Assembly: GCF_000022145.1 (NCBI RefSeq)
Contig: NC_011891.1
Location: 4,198,501-4,262,500 of the forward strand
From: Anaeromyxobacter dehalogenans 2CP-1
Lineage (GTDB): Bacteria > Myxococcota > Myxococcia > Myxococcales > Anaeromyxobacteraceae
Direction of reading: 5' to 3'
Length of the DNA stretch: 64,000 bases
The notes under the pieces were generated by a model. That model was not told where the DNA came from and made no database searches. It saw only the letters and a list, made by a program, of their open reading frames with translations. Shown here in pieces: positions 47,851 to 57,707 of this stretch. The translations under genes were made by a program, and so were the position numbers. Within the stretch, counting starts at the first letter, position 1. Every line of letters begins with the position of its first letter.

Positions 47851-48716
47851 GGCAGCCTGCCGTTGTCGATGAGGCGCGTGGCGCCGAACCACGCGGCGAG
47901 CAGCAGCACGCTGCCGGGCTCGGCGCGCGCCACCGGCGCGAGCGTCTCGGGGTGGACGATCTCGACGTAGTCCACCCGGCCGCCGGCCGCCTCGAGGCGG
48001 GCGCGCGCCCCGGCCCGCAGCGAGGCCGCGTCCCGCTCGCCGCGGGCGGTGGCCTCGCGCGCGGCGGCGAGCGCCCCCGAGAGCGCGAGCGCGCGCCGCC
48101 GCTCGTCCGGCGAGAGGTACGCGTTGCGCGAGGAGAGCGCCAGGCCGTCCGGCTCGCGCACGATGGGCATGCCCACGATCTCGATGCCGAAGGCGAGGTC
48201 GCGCACCATGGCGCGGATCACGGCGACCTGCTGCCAGTCCTTCTCCCCGAACAGCGCCACGTGCGGGCGGGTCAGGTTGAACAGCTTCGCGACCACGGTG
48301 GCCACGCCGCGGAAGTGGCCCGGGCGCGAGGCGCCGTCCAGCCCCTGCGAGGCGCGCTCCACCGTGACCCAGGTCTCGTGCCCCGGCGCGAACATCAGGG
48401 CCGGGTCGCTCGGGGCGAGCACCGCGTCGAGCCCGGCGGCGGCGCACTTCGCGAGGTCGCCCTCGAGGTCGCGCGGGTAGCGGGCCAGGTCCTCGGTCGG
48501 ACCGAACTGCGTCGGGTTGACGAAGATGGTGCCCACCGCCAGGCCGCGGCGGCCGCCCTCGTCGGCGCGGCGCCTCGCCTCCCGCATGAGCGAGAGGTGG
48601 CCCTCGTGCAGGTAGCCCATGGTCGTGACCAGGGCGATGCGCGTGCCGGCCTCGCGCGCGGCGGTGCAGCGGGCCTGCCAGGAGGCCGGGTCGGTGATCA
48701 GCTCGGTTGTCTTCAC
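47847..48716 (-). CDS. panC: Pantothenate synthetase
   Basis: A 289-residue enzyme that joins pantoate and beta-alanine with ATP to form pantothenate. The nucleotide-binding HIGH-like region reads TTMGYLHEGHLSLMREAR and is followed by VGTIFVNPTQFGPTEDL, FGEKDWQQVAVIRAMV and the KMSKS-like ALSSRNAYLSPDERR. The start GTG at 48716 matches the family N-terminus but has no strong ribosome site. It lies 23 bp after panB. Confidence 0.95.
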   Translation of the reverse strand: MKTTELITDPASWQARCTAAREAGTRIALVTTMGYLHEGHLSLMREARRRADEGGRRGLAVGTIFVNPTQFGPTEDLARYPRDLEGDLAKCAAAGLDAVLAPSDPALMFAPGHETWVTVERASQGLDGASRPGHFRGVATVVAKLFNLTRPHVALFGEKDWQQVAVIRAMVRDLAFGIEIVGMPIVREPDGLALSSRNAYLSPDERRRALALSGALAAAREATARGERDAASLRAGARARLEAAGGRVDYVEIVHPETLAPVARAEPGSVLLLAAWFGATRLIDNGRLP

Positions 48717-48739
48717 CTTGGGTGTGCTCGATCCCGGCG

Positions 48740-49660
48740 CTAGATGGGGGCGCCGATGGCGTCCGGCGGCTCTTCCTCCGCCGCTTCGGCGTGGCGCTCC
48801 ACCGGAACGAGGCGGACCGAGCTGGAGTGGAAGCTGTGCGCGTCGTCGGGGAACGCGCGCGCCTTCACCTCGCCCACGTACGCGCCCACCGCGTCCTGCA
48901 CGGCGGCGCCGACCTCGCCGAAGCGCTTCACGAACCTGGGCGTGAAGGACGCGTCGAGGCCGAGGAGGTCGTTCAGCACCAGCACCTGCCCGTCGCAGTG
49001 CGGGCCCGCGCCGATGCCGATGGTCGGGATCCGGAGCTGCGAGGTGACGATGCGGGCCAGCTCGGAGGGGATGCACTCCAGCACCAGCGCGTAGCACCCG
49101 GCCGCCTCGAGGGCGCGGGCGTCGCGCAGGATCTGCTGCGCCTTCTCCGAGTCCTTCCCCTGCACCACGTAGCCGCCCATCTTGTGGACCGACTGCGGGG
49201 TGAGGCCGATGTGGCCCATCACCGGCACGCCGGCGCGCACGATCCGGCGGATCACCTCGCCGAACTCGGCGCCGCCCTCGAGCTTGACGGCCTCGGCGCC
49301 GCCCTCCGCCACCAGCCGCATGGCGGCCTTCACCGCCTCGTCGGCGCTGGCCTGGTAGCTGCCGAAGCTCATGTCCGTGACGAGGTGGGCCCGGCCGTCG
49401 CCGCGGGCGAGCCCGCGCCGCACCATGGCCGAGTGGTAGACCATCTGGTCGAGGGTGACCGGCAGCGTGGACTCGTGGCCCTGCACCGCCATGCCCAGCG
49501 AGTCACCCACCAGCACCGCGTCCACGCCCGCGACCGCGACGAGCCGCGCGGCGGTCGCGTCGTAGGCGGTGACCATGGCGATGCGCTCGCCGGACTCCTT
49601 CATCCGGCGCAGCTCGTGGATGGTGACGTGCTTGCGTGGCGCGGGGGGATGGGACGACAT
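48740..49660 (-). CDS. panB: Ketopantoate hydroxymethyltransferase
   Basis: A 306-residue TIM-barrel enzyme that transfers a hydroxymethyl group to ketoisovalerate in coenzyme A synthesis. Conserved parts are [55 protein letters not shown] and [20 protein letters not shown], with the metal-binding Asp in GDSLG. It is about 30 residues longer than most at the C-terminus. It precedes panC in the same operon. Confidence 0.97.
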   Translation of the reverse strand: MSSHPPAPRKHVTIHELRRMKESGERIAMVTAYDATAARLVAVAGVDAVLVGDSLGMAVQGHESTLPVTLDQMVYHSAMVRRGLARGDGRAHLVTDMSFGSYQASADEAVKAAMRLVAEGGAEAVKLEGGAEFGEVIRRIVRAGVPVMGHIGLTPQSVHKMGGYVVQGKDSEKAQQILRDARALEAAGCYALVLECIPSELARIVTSQLRIPTIGIGAGPHCDGQVLVLNDLLGLDASFTPRFVKRFGEVGAAVQDAVGAYVGEVKARAFPDDAHSFHSSSVRLVPVERHAEAAEEEPPDAIGAPI

Positions 49661-49727
49661 CTTCGACGACCTCCGGTGTAGGCCCCGGGTCCGGGGTCCT
49701 GCCCATTGGTGAGGCGAGGAGACGACT

Positions 49728-50375
49728 CTAATACGTCCTGGTGCCCAGCGGTACGTAGTGCTGCGTGCCCTTGCGATGCTTGCGGATGACCGCGAGCAGC
49801 GCCTCGAGGTCCTCGGGCTCGGACTCCACGTCGATGTCGCTGGTGTTGACCACGAGCAGCGGCGTGTCCTCGTAGTGGAAGAAGAAGTCGTTGTAGGCCT
49901 TCGCGAGCGCCTCGACGTAGGCGGGATCGAGGCCCCGCTCGAAGTCCCGGCCGCGCTTCCTGATGCGCGACAGGAGCACGTCGGTGCGGGCCTGCAGGTA
50001 GATCACCAGGTCCGGCCGGACCACCCGCGGCCCGAGCAGCTCGTGGATCTGGCGGTAGAGCGCCAGCTCGGCCGGCTCGAGCGTCAGCGTCGCGAAGATG
50101 CGGTCCTTCGCGAACAGGTAGTCGGCGACCGTGGAGCTGGAGAACAGGTCCTGCTGGAACAGCACCTGCTGCTGCTGGAAGCGCGAGAGCAGGAAGAACA
50201 CCTGCGCCTGGAACGCGTGCTTCTTCCGGTCCGCGTAGAAGGCCGGGAGGAACGGGTTCGACTCCGCCTCCTCCAGGACCAGGCGAGCGCCCAGGCGCTC
50301 GGCCAGCACCTGGGCGAGGGTCGTCTTGCCCACGCCGATGGGTCCTTCGACCGCGATGTACCGAGGGCGCTCCAT
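49728..50375 (-). CDS. Deoxynucleoside kinase
   Basis: A 215-residue P-loop kinase of the dCK/dGK family. The start at 50375 places the Walker A motif [13 protein letters not shown] near the N-terminus. Other blocks are [20 protein letters not shown], the FAKDRIFA segment (DR-type motif) and the lid region [12 protein letters not shown]. It probably phosphorylates deoxyadenosine or deoxyguanosine for nucleotide salvage. Neighbouring panB lies 67 bp downstream on the same strand. Confidence 0.9.
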   Translation of the reverse strand: MERPRYIAVEGPIGVGKTTLAQVLAERLGARLVLEEAESNPFLPAFYADRKKHAFQAQVFFLLSRFQQQQVLFQQDLFSSSTVADYLFAKDRIFATLTLEPAELALYRQIHELLGPRVVRPDLVIYLQARTDVLLSRIRKRGRDFERGLDPAYVEALAKAYNDFFFHYEDTPLLVVNTSDIDVESEPEDLEALLAVIRKHRKGTQHYVPLGTRTY

Positions 50376-50608
50376 CAGGGAAGCTCGCAGGAACGCGCGA
50401 GATTGCCACGCACGGAGGTCGCCCGCAAGGCGCGCCCGCGACGGGCCGTCCCGCGGGCCGGCGGGCCGTCGCGCTGCGGCGATCTGACATCTGGATCGTG
50501 GGATCCATGATCCCAGGATCAGGGCTGGCCTTGACCCCGCATGTGCAGCCACGTATCGTCATGCTGATTCGCAGGGCGGGAGCTGGAACGCGGGGCTCGG
50601 AGGCGGAG

Positions 50609-50875
50609 ATGCGGAGCAGGGTGGCGGTCGGGCAGAAGGCCGTGGCGAAGGCCGGGAAGGCGCAGGAGGACGGGATCGACCCCGCCTACCACCGCGCCAT
50701 CCTCAAGATCGCGCTCGAGCTCAAGAAGCCGAACGCCCCCAGCTACGACGCCATCGTGGCGACGACCATCCGGTCGATGAAGCTCGACCCGGTCGCGTTC
50801 CGGCGGTACCTCGGCGAGAACGGCGCTCGGAACATGAGCCTGATGCTCGCCACCGCCCGCACCGGAGGCCTCTAG
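50609..50875 (+). CDS. Conserved small protein of unknown function
   Basis: An 88-residue protein from an ATG with GGAGG about five bases upstream; an earlier frame to 50498 is possible but lacks a ribosome site. The basic helical sequence (KAVAKAGKAQEDGID, LKKPNAPSYDAIVATTIRSM, FRRYLGENGARNMSLMLATA) might bind nucleic acid. No family recognised. It lies between deoxynucleoside kinase and rsmA, on the opposite strand. Confidence 0.65.
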   Translation: MRSRVAVGQKAVAKAGKAQEDGIDPAYHRAILKIALELKKPNAPSYDAIVATTIRSMKLDPVAFRRYLGENGARNMSLMLATARTGGL

Positions 50876-50974
50876 GCCGCCGGGCACGGCTCACGGGCGC
50901 CCGTTCGACGGATGGGGTCGGTCGGGGCGGGCGGGGAGATTGAGGACGGGCGCCCGTGACTTCTCCGTTGCACG

Positions 50975-51829
50975 TCAGCCCAGCGTGCGCTCCAGCGCGG
51001 CCCACTCGGCCAGCGTGAGCGTCTCGCCGCGTCGGCCCGGGTCCACCCCGGCGGCCGCGAACGCGGCCTCGAGCCGCGCCGGATCCGCGAGCTTCGCCGA
51101 GCCGAGCGCGTTGCGCAGCGTCTTGCGCCGCTGACCGAAGCCGGCCTTCACCAGCCGCCGGAAGCGCGCCGGGTCCGCCACCGCGTCCGCGGGCGGGCGG
51201 AACAGCGCGCAGAGCACCGCGCTCGCGACCTTGGGCGGCGGCCAGAACGCGCCGGGCGGCACGATCCGCTCCACCGACACGTCCGCCTCGCGCTGCAGCA
51301 GGACCGAGAGCACGCCCCAGTCCCGGCTCGCGGGCGGGGCCGCGAGCCGCTCGGCCACCTCGCGCTGGAGGAGGAACACCGCGCGCGACACGTGGGCCAC
51401 CTGGTCGAGGATCGAGAACAGGATCGGGCTGGTGAGGTGGTACGGCAGGTTCCCCACCACCGCGAGCCGCGGCCCCTCCCCCGCGGCCGCCGCCGCGCCG
51501 AAGCGCGCCGCCAGGTCGGCGTAGTCGAGCCGCGCCGCGTCCGCCTCGAGCAGCGTGATCCGGTCGCCCAGCTCGCCGCGCAGCACCCGGACCATGTCGC
51601 GGTCGCGCTCCACCGCGGCCACGCGCGCGCCCCGCGCCAGCAGCCGCGCGGTGAGGTGGCCGAGGCCCGCCCCGAGCTCCAGCACCGCGTCGCCGGCGCG
51701 CGGCGCGGCGAGGCGCGCGATGTCGTCGAGGACCGCCTCGTCCCCGAGGAAGTTCTGGCCCCAGCTCTTCTTCGCGCGGAGGTCGTACCGGTCGAGCAGC
51801 GCGCGCGGGCTCGGATAGTGGTCGGTCAT
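50975..51829 (-). CDS. rsmA: 16S rRNA (adenine1518/1519-N6)-dimethyltransferase
   Basis: A 284-residue KsgA/RsmA enzyme, which dimethylates two adjacent adenines near the 3' end of 16S rRNA. Motif I ELGAGLGHLTARLL, the adenine-binding NLPYHLTSPILF and the C-terminal KAGFGQRRKTLRNAL segment are all intact, together with the N-terminal KSWGQNFLGDE. Confidence 0.97.
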   Translation of the reverse strand: MTDHYPSPRALLDRYDLRAKKSWGQNFLGDEAVLDDIARLAAPRAGDAVLELGAGLGHLTARLLARGARVAAVERDRDMVRVLRGELGDRITLLEADAARLDYADLAARFGAAAAAGEGPRLAVVGNLPYHLTSPILFSILDQVAHVSRAVFLLQREVAERLAAPPASRDWGVLSVLLQREADVSVERIVPPGAFWPPPKVASAVLCALFRPPADAVADPARFRRLVKAGFGQRRKTLRNALGSAKLADPARLEAAFAAAGVDPGRRGETLTLAEWAALERTLG

Positions 51830-51893
51830 CGCGGGGCGCAGTATGCCCCGGCGCGGCCGCGCCGTCCCGCCCGCCGCTCGGGGGCGCGAGCCG

Positions 51894-52220
51894 TCAGGTC
51901 GCTGGGGCGGCCCGTCCGCGCGGCCGGTGCGGGCGCGGCGGCGTGAGCGCCACCCAGCAAACCAGGATCCCGACGACGATGTCGTTCACCGCCAGTCCGG
52001 CATCGAGGTAGCCGAGCACGAAGGGCGACAGCACGGCCCAGGCGCCCAGCACGACGTTGACGGCCTGGAGGCGCGGCAGCGCCATGGCCAGGAACGCCAC
52101 CAGGAAGATGGCGAGGCCGAGGAAGATGTGATCGCCGAACTCCGGCGTGCGCGGGCCCGCGACCAGCCCGGTCGCGAGCATCCACCCGCCGAACACCACG
52201 TTGAGCCACCGCAGGGACAT
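51894..52220 (-). CDS. SPW-repeat-type small membrane protein
   Basis: A 108-residue membrane protein with four helices arranged as two repeats: LRWLNVVFGGWMLATGLVAG and LQAVNVVLGAWAVLSPFVLG. The N-V-V-x-G-x-W and SPFVLG features match the SPW-repeat family (PF03779). Function unknown. A 101-bp gap separates it from tsaD. Confidence 0.85.
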   Translation of the reverse strand: MSLRWLNVVFGGWMLATGLVAGPRTPEFGDHIFLGLAIFLVAFLAMALPRLQAVNVVLGAWAVLSPFVLGYLDAGLAVNDIVVGILVCWVALTPPRPHRPRGRAAPAT

Positions 52221-52321
52221 GGCCGCTCCGATCCTCCTGCCGATCAATAGGAACGGACGGTCGCGGCCGCAGGGGCCGGCCGGGCGGGCGCCCGCGCGGC
52301 GGGTGCGCGGGTGTGGCCGGA

Positions 52322-53326
52322 TCAGAGGCGCCAGGCGGGATCGGCGTTCAGGTCCGGCCCGGCCCGCTCGCCGCGGAGCAGCGCGTGCGTGCCGGCGACG
52401 GCGATCATGGCCGCGTTGTCGGTGCAGAGCCTGACCGGCGGGATGAACACGGACATGCCCTCGTACTCGGCGGCGCGGGCGGTGGCGGCGGCGCGCAGCC
52501 GGCTGTTCGCGGCCACGCCGCCCGCCAGCACCAGCCGCTCGAACTGGAGGCGGCGCGCGGCGCGGAACGCCTTCTCCACCAGCGCGCGCACGATCGCCTC
52601 CTGGTAGCTCGCGCACAGGTCGGCGAGCGCGGGCCCCTCGGGGACGCCGTGCTTCTTCACGTGGTGCAGCAGCGCGGTCTTCAGCCCGGAGAAGCTGAAG
52701 TCGAGGTCGGCGCCCTTCACGATCGCCTTCGGGAAGCGGATCGCGGCCGGGTCGCCCTCCTTCGCCAGCCGGTCGATGGCGACGCCGCCCGGGTACGGCA
52801 GGCCGAGCAGCTTCGCGCCCTTGTCGAACGCCTCGCCGGCGGCGTCGTCGCGCGTCTGGCCGAGCAGGCGGTAGTCGCCGAAGCCGTGCGCGGCGTAGAG
52901 CGAGGTGTGCCCGCCCGACACCACCAGCCCGAGATACGGGAACGCCGGCGGGACCTCCGCCAGGAACGCCGCCACCAGGTGGCCCTCGAGGTGGTTCACG
53001 CCGACCAGCGGCTTGCCCCAGGCGAGCGCCAGCGCCTTCGCGGCCTGCACGCCCACCAGCAGCGCGCCGACCAGCCCCGGCCCGCTCGTCACCGCCACCG
53101 CGTCGAGGCCGTCCGGCCCGACCCCCGAGCGCGCCAGCGCCTCGTCCACCACCGGCATCACCTGCACCACGTGGTTGCGGCTCGCCAGCTCCGGCACCAC
53201 CCCACCCCAGCGCCGGTGGATGTCGATCTGCGTCGACACCACGTCCGAGAGCGCGCGCCGGCCGTCCTCGACGACCGCGCAGGCGGTCTCGTCGCAAGAC
53301 GTTTCGATGGCGAGGACGCGGGTCAT
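52322..53326 (-). CDS. tsaD: tRNA N6-threonylcarbamoyladenosine synthase subunit TsaD
   Basis: A 334-residue ASKHA-fold enzyme required for the t6A37 modification of ANN-decoding tRNAs. The N-terminal RVLAIETSCDETACAVV, the metal-binding NHLEGHL (HxxxH) and the VSGGHTSLYAA segment are present. Length matches the family. Just upstream is a hairpin-rich 118-bp element, and beyond that an imperfect second copy of the gene's first 14 codons. Confidence 0.97.
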   Translation of the reverse strand: MTRVLAIETSCDETACAVVEDGRRALSDVVSTQIDIHRRWGGVVPELASRNHVVQVMPVVDEALARSGVGPDGLDAVAVTSGPGLVGALLVGVQAAKALALAWGKPLVGVNHLEGHLVAAFLAEVPPAFPYLGLVVSGGHTSLYAAHGFGDYRLLGQTRDDAAGEAFDKGAKLLGLPYPGGVAIDRLAKEGDPAAIRFPKAIVKGADLDFSFSGLKTALLHHVKKHGVPEGPALADLCASYQEAIVRALVEKAFRAARRLQFERLVLAGGVAANSRLRAAATARAAEYEGMSVFIPPVRLCTDNAAMIAVAGTHALLRGERAGPDLNADPAWRL

Positions 53327-53338
53327 GGCCGTTCGCCC

Positions 53339-53456
53339 CCTGCGACGAGACCGTTGCGAGCGCAGGGGCAGGCGGATGAGCCTGCCCCGGAGCGAGCGGG
53401 GGGACCGGGGGGGCGCGCAGTCCGCGTCCCCCCGGATCCGAATGCCTCGTCGCAGG
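53339..53456. repeat. 118-bp hairpin-rich element with 11-bp inverted ends beside tsaD
   Basis: CCTGCGACGAG (53339-53349) and CTCGTCGCAGG (53446-53456) are perfect inverted repeats. Inside are two strong hairpins: GGGGCAGGC-GGATGA-GCCTGCCCC (53365-53388) and CCGGGGGG / CCCCCCGG (53405-53435). The terminal repeat contains the same TGCGACGAG that encodes Cys-Asp-Glu in TsaD. Confidence 0.6.
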
Positions 53457-53487
53457 AGGTCTCGATGGCGAGGACGCGGGTCGGCAT
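53445..53487 (-). pseudogene. Duplicated 5' end of tsaD
   Basis: A second ATG at 53487 opens a frame MPTRVLAIETSCDEA, matching the first 14 residues of TsaD with one extra Pro codon. The matching codons differ from tsaD only at third positions (GAG for GAA, ACC for ACG, TCC for TCT). After the GAG codon the match ends abruptly at the hairpin element, and the frame runs on without similarity to a stop at 53323. It looks like a remnant or a partial duplication. Confidence 0.65.
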
Positions 53488-53564
53488 GACGGGGGCGGAA
53501 GGTAACGCGGTCCGGCCTCGCGCGCGAGCGCAACCCGCGACGCAGGGCTCGCGCCTCCGGGGGA

Positions 53565-55706
53565 CTACCGGAGCTGCCGGCCGAGGATGTCGCGGACGGC
53601 GCGCGCCTCCGGGCCGCTCGGGGACAGCTCGAGGAACCGGGTGTACGCGGCGCGGGCCTGCGACGCGCGCCCGGCGCCCTGGTGGATCTCGCCGCGCAGC
53701 AGCCAGGCGGGCGCGTAGGCCGGGTCGAGCTCGATGGCGCGGTCGAGCGCGCGGACGGCGTCCCCCGAGCGCTGCGCGTCGTGCAGCGCGCGAGCGAGCC
53801 CGACGTACCCGGGCGCCGTCGGGCGCAGCCCCACCGCGCGCCGGTAGTCGACGGCGGCCTCGGCGAACCGGCCCTCCTCGTACTTGCGGGCGGCGGCGGC
53901 GAGCAGGCGACGCGGGTCCGCGCCCTCCGCGCGCGGAGCGGCCGCAGCAGGAGCCGCGGTCGTCGCCGGGGCCGCGGTCGGCTCGACGGCCGCGGCCACC
54001 GGCGCCGGCGAGGGCGCCTCGGTCGCGGCGGGGGCGCTCGCGGTCGCGGCGGCAGGGTCGGCGTGTGCCGGCGGCGCGGGCGCCTCGACGGGCGCGGCGG
54101 CCGCGGCCGGCTGGACGGGCGGGGCAGCGGCCGGGCCGGCGGCCGGGCTCGCCGCGGCGGCAGGCGCGGGCCCGGCGCTCGCGCCGCGCCCCCGCAGCGC
54201 GACGGCGCCAGCGACGGCCGCGAGGACGAGCACGCCGAGGCCGATCGCGAGCGGCGCGCGCGAGCGGGCCGCCGCGCGCGACGGCGCCGCCGGTGCCGGG
54301 GGCGGGCCCGGGATGACGGCCGCGGCCGGCGTGGGCTCCGGGCGCGCGCGCGGTGCGACGGGCGCCGCGACCGACGGCGCGGCCGGCGCGACCGGCGCCG
54401 GCGCTGGCCGCCGCGCGGGGGCGGCCAGCGAGGGCGGCGGGGGCAGCGACCCGGGCGGCGGCAACGGCATCGAGAAGCCGCCCTGGGGGACGAAGCTCGG
54501 CGGCGGCGCCGCGGGCGGCTCTGGGCGCGCCGGCGCGGCGCGAGGCGGCTCGGGGGCCGGCTCGGCGGCCTCCGGCGCGGGCGCGTGCGGCGCGGAACGC
54601 CCCACCGGCCCGGCGAACCAGTCCACGCCCTGCGGCTCCGGCGTGGCCTCCGCCGGCGCGGTGCGCGCGGGCCGGCCCAGGCGCGGCGCCTGCTCGACCG
54701 GCTCCGTCGCGGCCTCGACGGCGGGCGGCGGCGCGGCGACCGGCTCGGGCGCGGGCGGGACCGCCACCTCCTTCGCGATCCCCTCGAAGAAGAGCTTCGA
54801 GATCACGCCGGCGGCGGCCAGGTCGTCGTAGTCCGCCTCCTCGATCACCTGCTCGAGCGGGCGCCGCCCGTCGAACAGGCGGAGCAGCGCGTTCACGTCG
54901 TCGGGGATCTCCGCCAGCCGCTCGGCCAGCGCGGTCGGGTCGATCTCGAAGACGCGGTCGAGCGAGGGCAGCTGCTCGACGATGCGGCCCCACTCGTCGA
55001 TGCGGCGCATGCCCTCCATGAGCAGCCCCTGCGTCGAGACCGGGATCCGCTCCTCGCGCTCGATGGGCTTGAACTCGATGGCGAACTCGCCCTCCTGCCA
55101 GTTCAGCAGCCGGTAGAACGCGTTCTCGCCGGTGACCTTGCCGCCCAGCTCGCAGTCGAGGATGCGGCCGTCCTTGAAGTAGCAGACGGCCTCGAGCCCC
55201 CGGCGGCTCTTCACGTGGAGCGCGCCGGACTTCTTCCCCATCTCCAGCGTCTGGACCAGGTCCACCACGCCCATGTCGGAGAGGTTGCCGGCGAAGCTCG
55301 CCTTCAGGTCCTTCTTCTCGAGCCGCTCCTTCTCCTTCTTCTGGAGGAGGAGCTTCACGCGGGTGACGATCTCCTTGATGTAGATGGGCTTCGTCAGGTA
55401 GTCCTCGACGCCCAGCTCGAGGCCCTTCACCTTGTACTCGACCGACTTCTGGCCGGTCAGGAAGATGAACGGCGTCCCGCGGTGACGCTCGTCTTCCTTC
55501 AGCCGCCGGCACAGCTCGAAGCCGTCCATCTCCGGCATCTTGGTGTCGGAGAGGATCAGGTCGGGCGGCGAGACCGCGCACCGCTCCAGCGCGTCGCGCC
55601 CGTTCACGGCGGTCGTGACGGTGAAGCCCGCCTTCTTGAGCGAGACCTCCATCACCCTCAGTGATTTGGGGTCGCCGTCGACGAGGAGCAGGTGCTGCTT
55701 CGCCAA
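53565..55706 (-). CDS. Receiver-PATAN-TPR signalling protein
   Basis: 713 residues from a TTG at 55706 (GGAAAGG upstream). Residues 1-120 are an intact receiver domain: acidic pair D10/D12 region, acceptor D54 in [11 protein letters not shown]84 and K106 in DYLTKPIY. Residues about 130-250 form a PATAN (DUF4388) domain ([20 protein letters not shown]). A Pro/Ala-rich linker, one membrane helix ([21 protein letters not shown]) and C-terminal tetratricopeptide repeats follow. The receiver should be phosphorylatable. Cytoplasmic receiver-PATAN and periplasmic TPR parts suggest trans-membrane signalling. A conserved neighbouring PATAN-DnaJ gene lies upstream. Confidence 0.88.
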   Translation of the reverse strand: MAKQHLLLVDGDPKSLRVMEVSLKKAGFTVTTAVNGRDALERCAVSPPDLILSDTKMPEMDGFELCRRLKEDERHRGTPFIFLTGQKSVEYKVKGLELGVEDYLTKPIYIKEIVTRVKLLLQKKEKERLEKKDLKASFAGNLSDMGVVDLVQTLEMGKKSGALHVKSRRGLEAVCYFKDGRILDCELGGKVTGENAFYRLLNWQEGEFAIEFKPIEREERIPVSTQGLLMEGMRRIDEWGRIVEQLPSLDRVFEIDPTALAERLAEIPDDVNALLRLFDGRRPLEQVIEEADYDDLAAAGVISKLFFEGIAKEVAVPPAPEPVAAPPPAVEAATEPVEQAPRLGRPARTAPAEATPEPQGVDWFAGPVGRSAPHAPAPEAAEPAPEPPRAAPARPEPPAAPPPSFVPQGGFSMPLPPPGSLPPPPSLAAPARRPAPAPVAPAAPSVAAPVAPRARPEPTPAAAVIPGPPPAPAAPSRAAARSRAPLAIGLGVLVLAAVAGAVALRGRGASAGPAPAAAASPAAGPAAAPPVQPAAAAAPVEAPAPPAHADPAAATASAPAATEAPSPAPVAAAVEPTAAPATTAAPAAAAPRAEGADPRRLLAAAARKYEEGRFAEAAVDYRRAVGLRPTAPGYVGLARALHDAQRSGDAVRALDRAIELDPAYAPAWLLRGEIHQGAGRASQARAAYTRFLELSPSGPEARAVRDILGRQLR

Positions 55707-55827
55707 GCTGCCGCCTTTCCGCACGTTTCCGTACGTCCACACGCGCCGCGATGACGCCCGGATCTCGCAGCAACGGCCCGGCGGAGTCAAGGCGCGGAAC
55801 CCGGGGACAGCGCGCGCCCGGGGACGA

Positions 55828-57576
55828 TCAGCGCCCGCGCCGCTCGGCGCGCCGCGCCTCCAGGTTGCGCAGCTCGCGCAGCGCGTCGGCGTTGCGCGGG
55901 TTCGCCGCCACCGCGGCGCGGAACATGCGCTCGGCCTGGCCCACGTCGCCGTCGTCGCGCGCCAGCAGGCCAGCCACCTGGCACACGCGATCGCTCGCCG
56001 CGCCGGCGGGCTCGCGCAGCGCCTGCTCAACCAGGGCGCGCGCCCGATCGAGGTCCCGGCGCTGCGGGTCGGCCAGGAAGGTGTGCGCGACGGCGGCCAG
56101 GTACTCCGGGCGCGGGTCGGCGCGCACCGCCGACTCGTAGAACCCCCGCGCGCGCGCCAGGTCGCGCGTGCGCAGGCACGCCTCGCCCTTCTGGAAGTCC
56201 ACCCGCGCCGACTCGGCCTGCGCGGGCGTCACGCCGTGCGCGCCACGCACCGCGAGGTACTCGGCCCGCTTGCGGTCGTCGGACAGCGTCTCGTACGCCT
56301 CGTTCACCGCGGTGAAGAAGTCGCGCACCGGCTCGGCGAGATCCGCGAGCGCCGGCGCGGCGAAGCGATCGGGGTGGAACTGGCGCGCGAGCTGGAGGAA
56401 GGCGCGCTTCACCTCGTCGCGGCCGGCGGTGGGCTGCAGGCCGAGGCGGGCGAACAGGTCGCGCTCCCGTGCGCGCGGCGCGGCGGCGAGCAGCGCGGCC
56501 CGGAGCGCGGCCTCGGGCGAGCCGGGCGGCGCGCCGACCGGCGGCGGGGGGGCGGGGGGGGCCGCGGGGATCGCGGGCGCGCCGGGCCGCGGCGCCGCGG
56601 CGGCGGGAGGCCGCCCGGCGAACGGCCCGATGCCCATGTTGCGCATCGCCTGCTGCAGCAGGCGCTGGCGCCGCTCCCGCGCCTCTGCCGGATCGCTGCG
56701 GCGCGCCGGGACGGCGGGCGCGGGCGGCGGCGCGGCGGGCGCGGCCGGCGCCGCCGCGGGGGCGCCGGTGCGACCGGGCGCGATCGGCTCGGGCTCCGGC
56801 TCGAGCTCGAGCACGAGGCCGGCCGCGGTCTCGCCGCTCGGCTGCCGCCCGGTGGCCGGCACCGCCAGCCCGAGCAGCAGCAGCGCCGCGAGCACGGCGC
56901 GCGCGCGCTCCGGCTCCACCTCGTCGCCGGCGAAGAACGCCTCCAGCGTCGCGGACGGCGCGAGCCGGCGCAGCAGCGCCTGCTCGGGCGCGGTCCAGCG
57001 GAAGGCGCCGGCCACCTCCGCGTAGCCCGAGGCGAGGCGCACCGCCTGGTGCGCGACGGGCTGCAGCGCCGACACGACCAGCGCGCCGGCCTGCGGCCGC
57101 TCCAGCGCGTCCACGATGGTGCGCAGCGGCGACAGCCGGCTGCCCCGGGTCCACTCCGGCACGGGCGCGGCCGGATCGAAGCGGAAGGCGCCCGCGTCGA
57201 GCGCGGCGATGAGCGCGAAGTAGCCGGCCTGCTGCTCGGCCAGCGTCCGGTCCACGTCGGCGCGCGAGACCGCGCCCAGCTCGACCAGGATCTCGCCCTG
57301 CGGGCGCCGGGTGGAGGCCATCAGCCCGAGGCTGCGCGAGAGCGCGTCGATGTCGATGAGCCCCGCCTGCAGGAGCAGCAGCCCGAGCGGCCGGAACCCG
57401 GTCACCACCTGCGCGCCGACGGGCCGCCCGTCGCGCAGCCACAGCCGCGAGGTGCCGCCCTCGTGCGCCACCTCGAGCAGGCCGGTGGCGCGCACGTTCA
57501 GCGCCTCGAGCAGGATCGCGGCGAGCGGTGTGCGGGCCAGGTCGCCCGGGGCCTCGAGGACGGACATTCGCGACAT
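55828..57576 (-). CDS. PATAN-DnaJ-domain protein with TPR-like tail
   Basis: 582 residues from ATG at 57576 (an ATG nine bases later is an alternative). Residues about 8-120 are a PATAN/DUF4388 domain ([20 protein letters not shown], then the GxPVGAQV strand). After a Pro/Ala-rich linker, residues about 380-455 form a J domain with the HPD motif ([12 protein letters not shown]). The C-terminus has tetratricopeptide-like helices ([31 protein letters not shown]). A J domain implies an Hsp70 partner, so this protein may target a chaperone to a signalling complex. It is probably co-transcribed with the receiver-PATAN gene. Confidence 0.88.
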   Translation of the reverse strand: MSRMSVLEAPGDLARTPLAAILLEALNVRATGLLEVAHEGGTSRLWLRDGRPVGAQVVTGFRPLGLLLLQAGLIDIDALSRSLGLMASTRRPQGEILVELGAVSRADVDRTLAEQQAGYFALIAALDAGAFRFDPAAPVPEWTRGSRLSPLRTIVDALERPQAGALVVSALQPVAHQAVRLASGYAEVAGAFRWTAPEQALLRRLAPSATLEAFFAGDEVEPERARAVLAALLLLGLAVPATGRQPSGETAAGLVLELEPEPEPIAPGRTGAPAAAPAAPAAPPPAPAVPARRSDPAEARERRQRLLQQAMRNMGIGPFAGRPPAAAAPRPGAPAIPAAPPAPPPPVGAPPGSPEAALRAALLAAAPRARERDLFARLGLQPTAGRDEVKRAFLQLARQFHPDRFAAPALADLAEPVRDFFTAVNEAYETLSDDRKRAEYLAVRGAHGVTPAQAESARVDFQKGEACLRTRDLARARGFYESAVRADPRPEYLAAVAHTFLADPQRRDLDRARALVEQALREPAGAASDRVCQVAGLLARDDGDVGQAERMFRAAVAANPRNADALRELRNLEARRAERRGR

Positions 57577-57707
57577 CTTACCGCGGGCGGGCGGCGTGCG
57601 CTCCCGGTGCGGCCGCGCGGGCGTTTTCGGTTTGACCCGGCCACGCCCGCGCCGCAGAGTCGGCGGACGGGGCGGTGGCACCGGGGATCCACCTGGGACG
57701 GGTCGGC

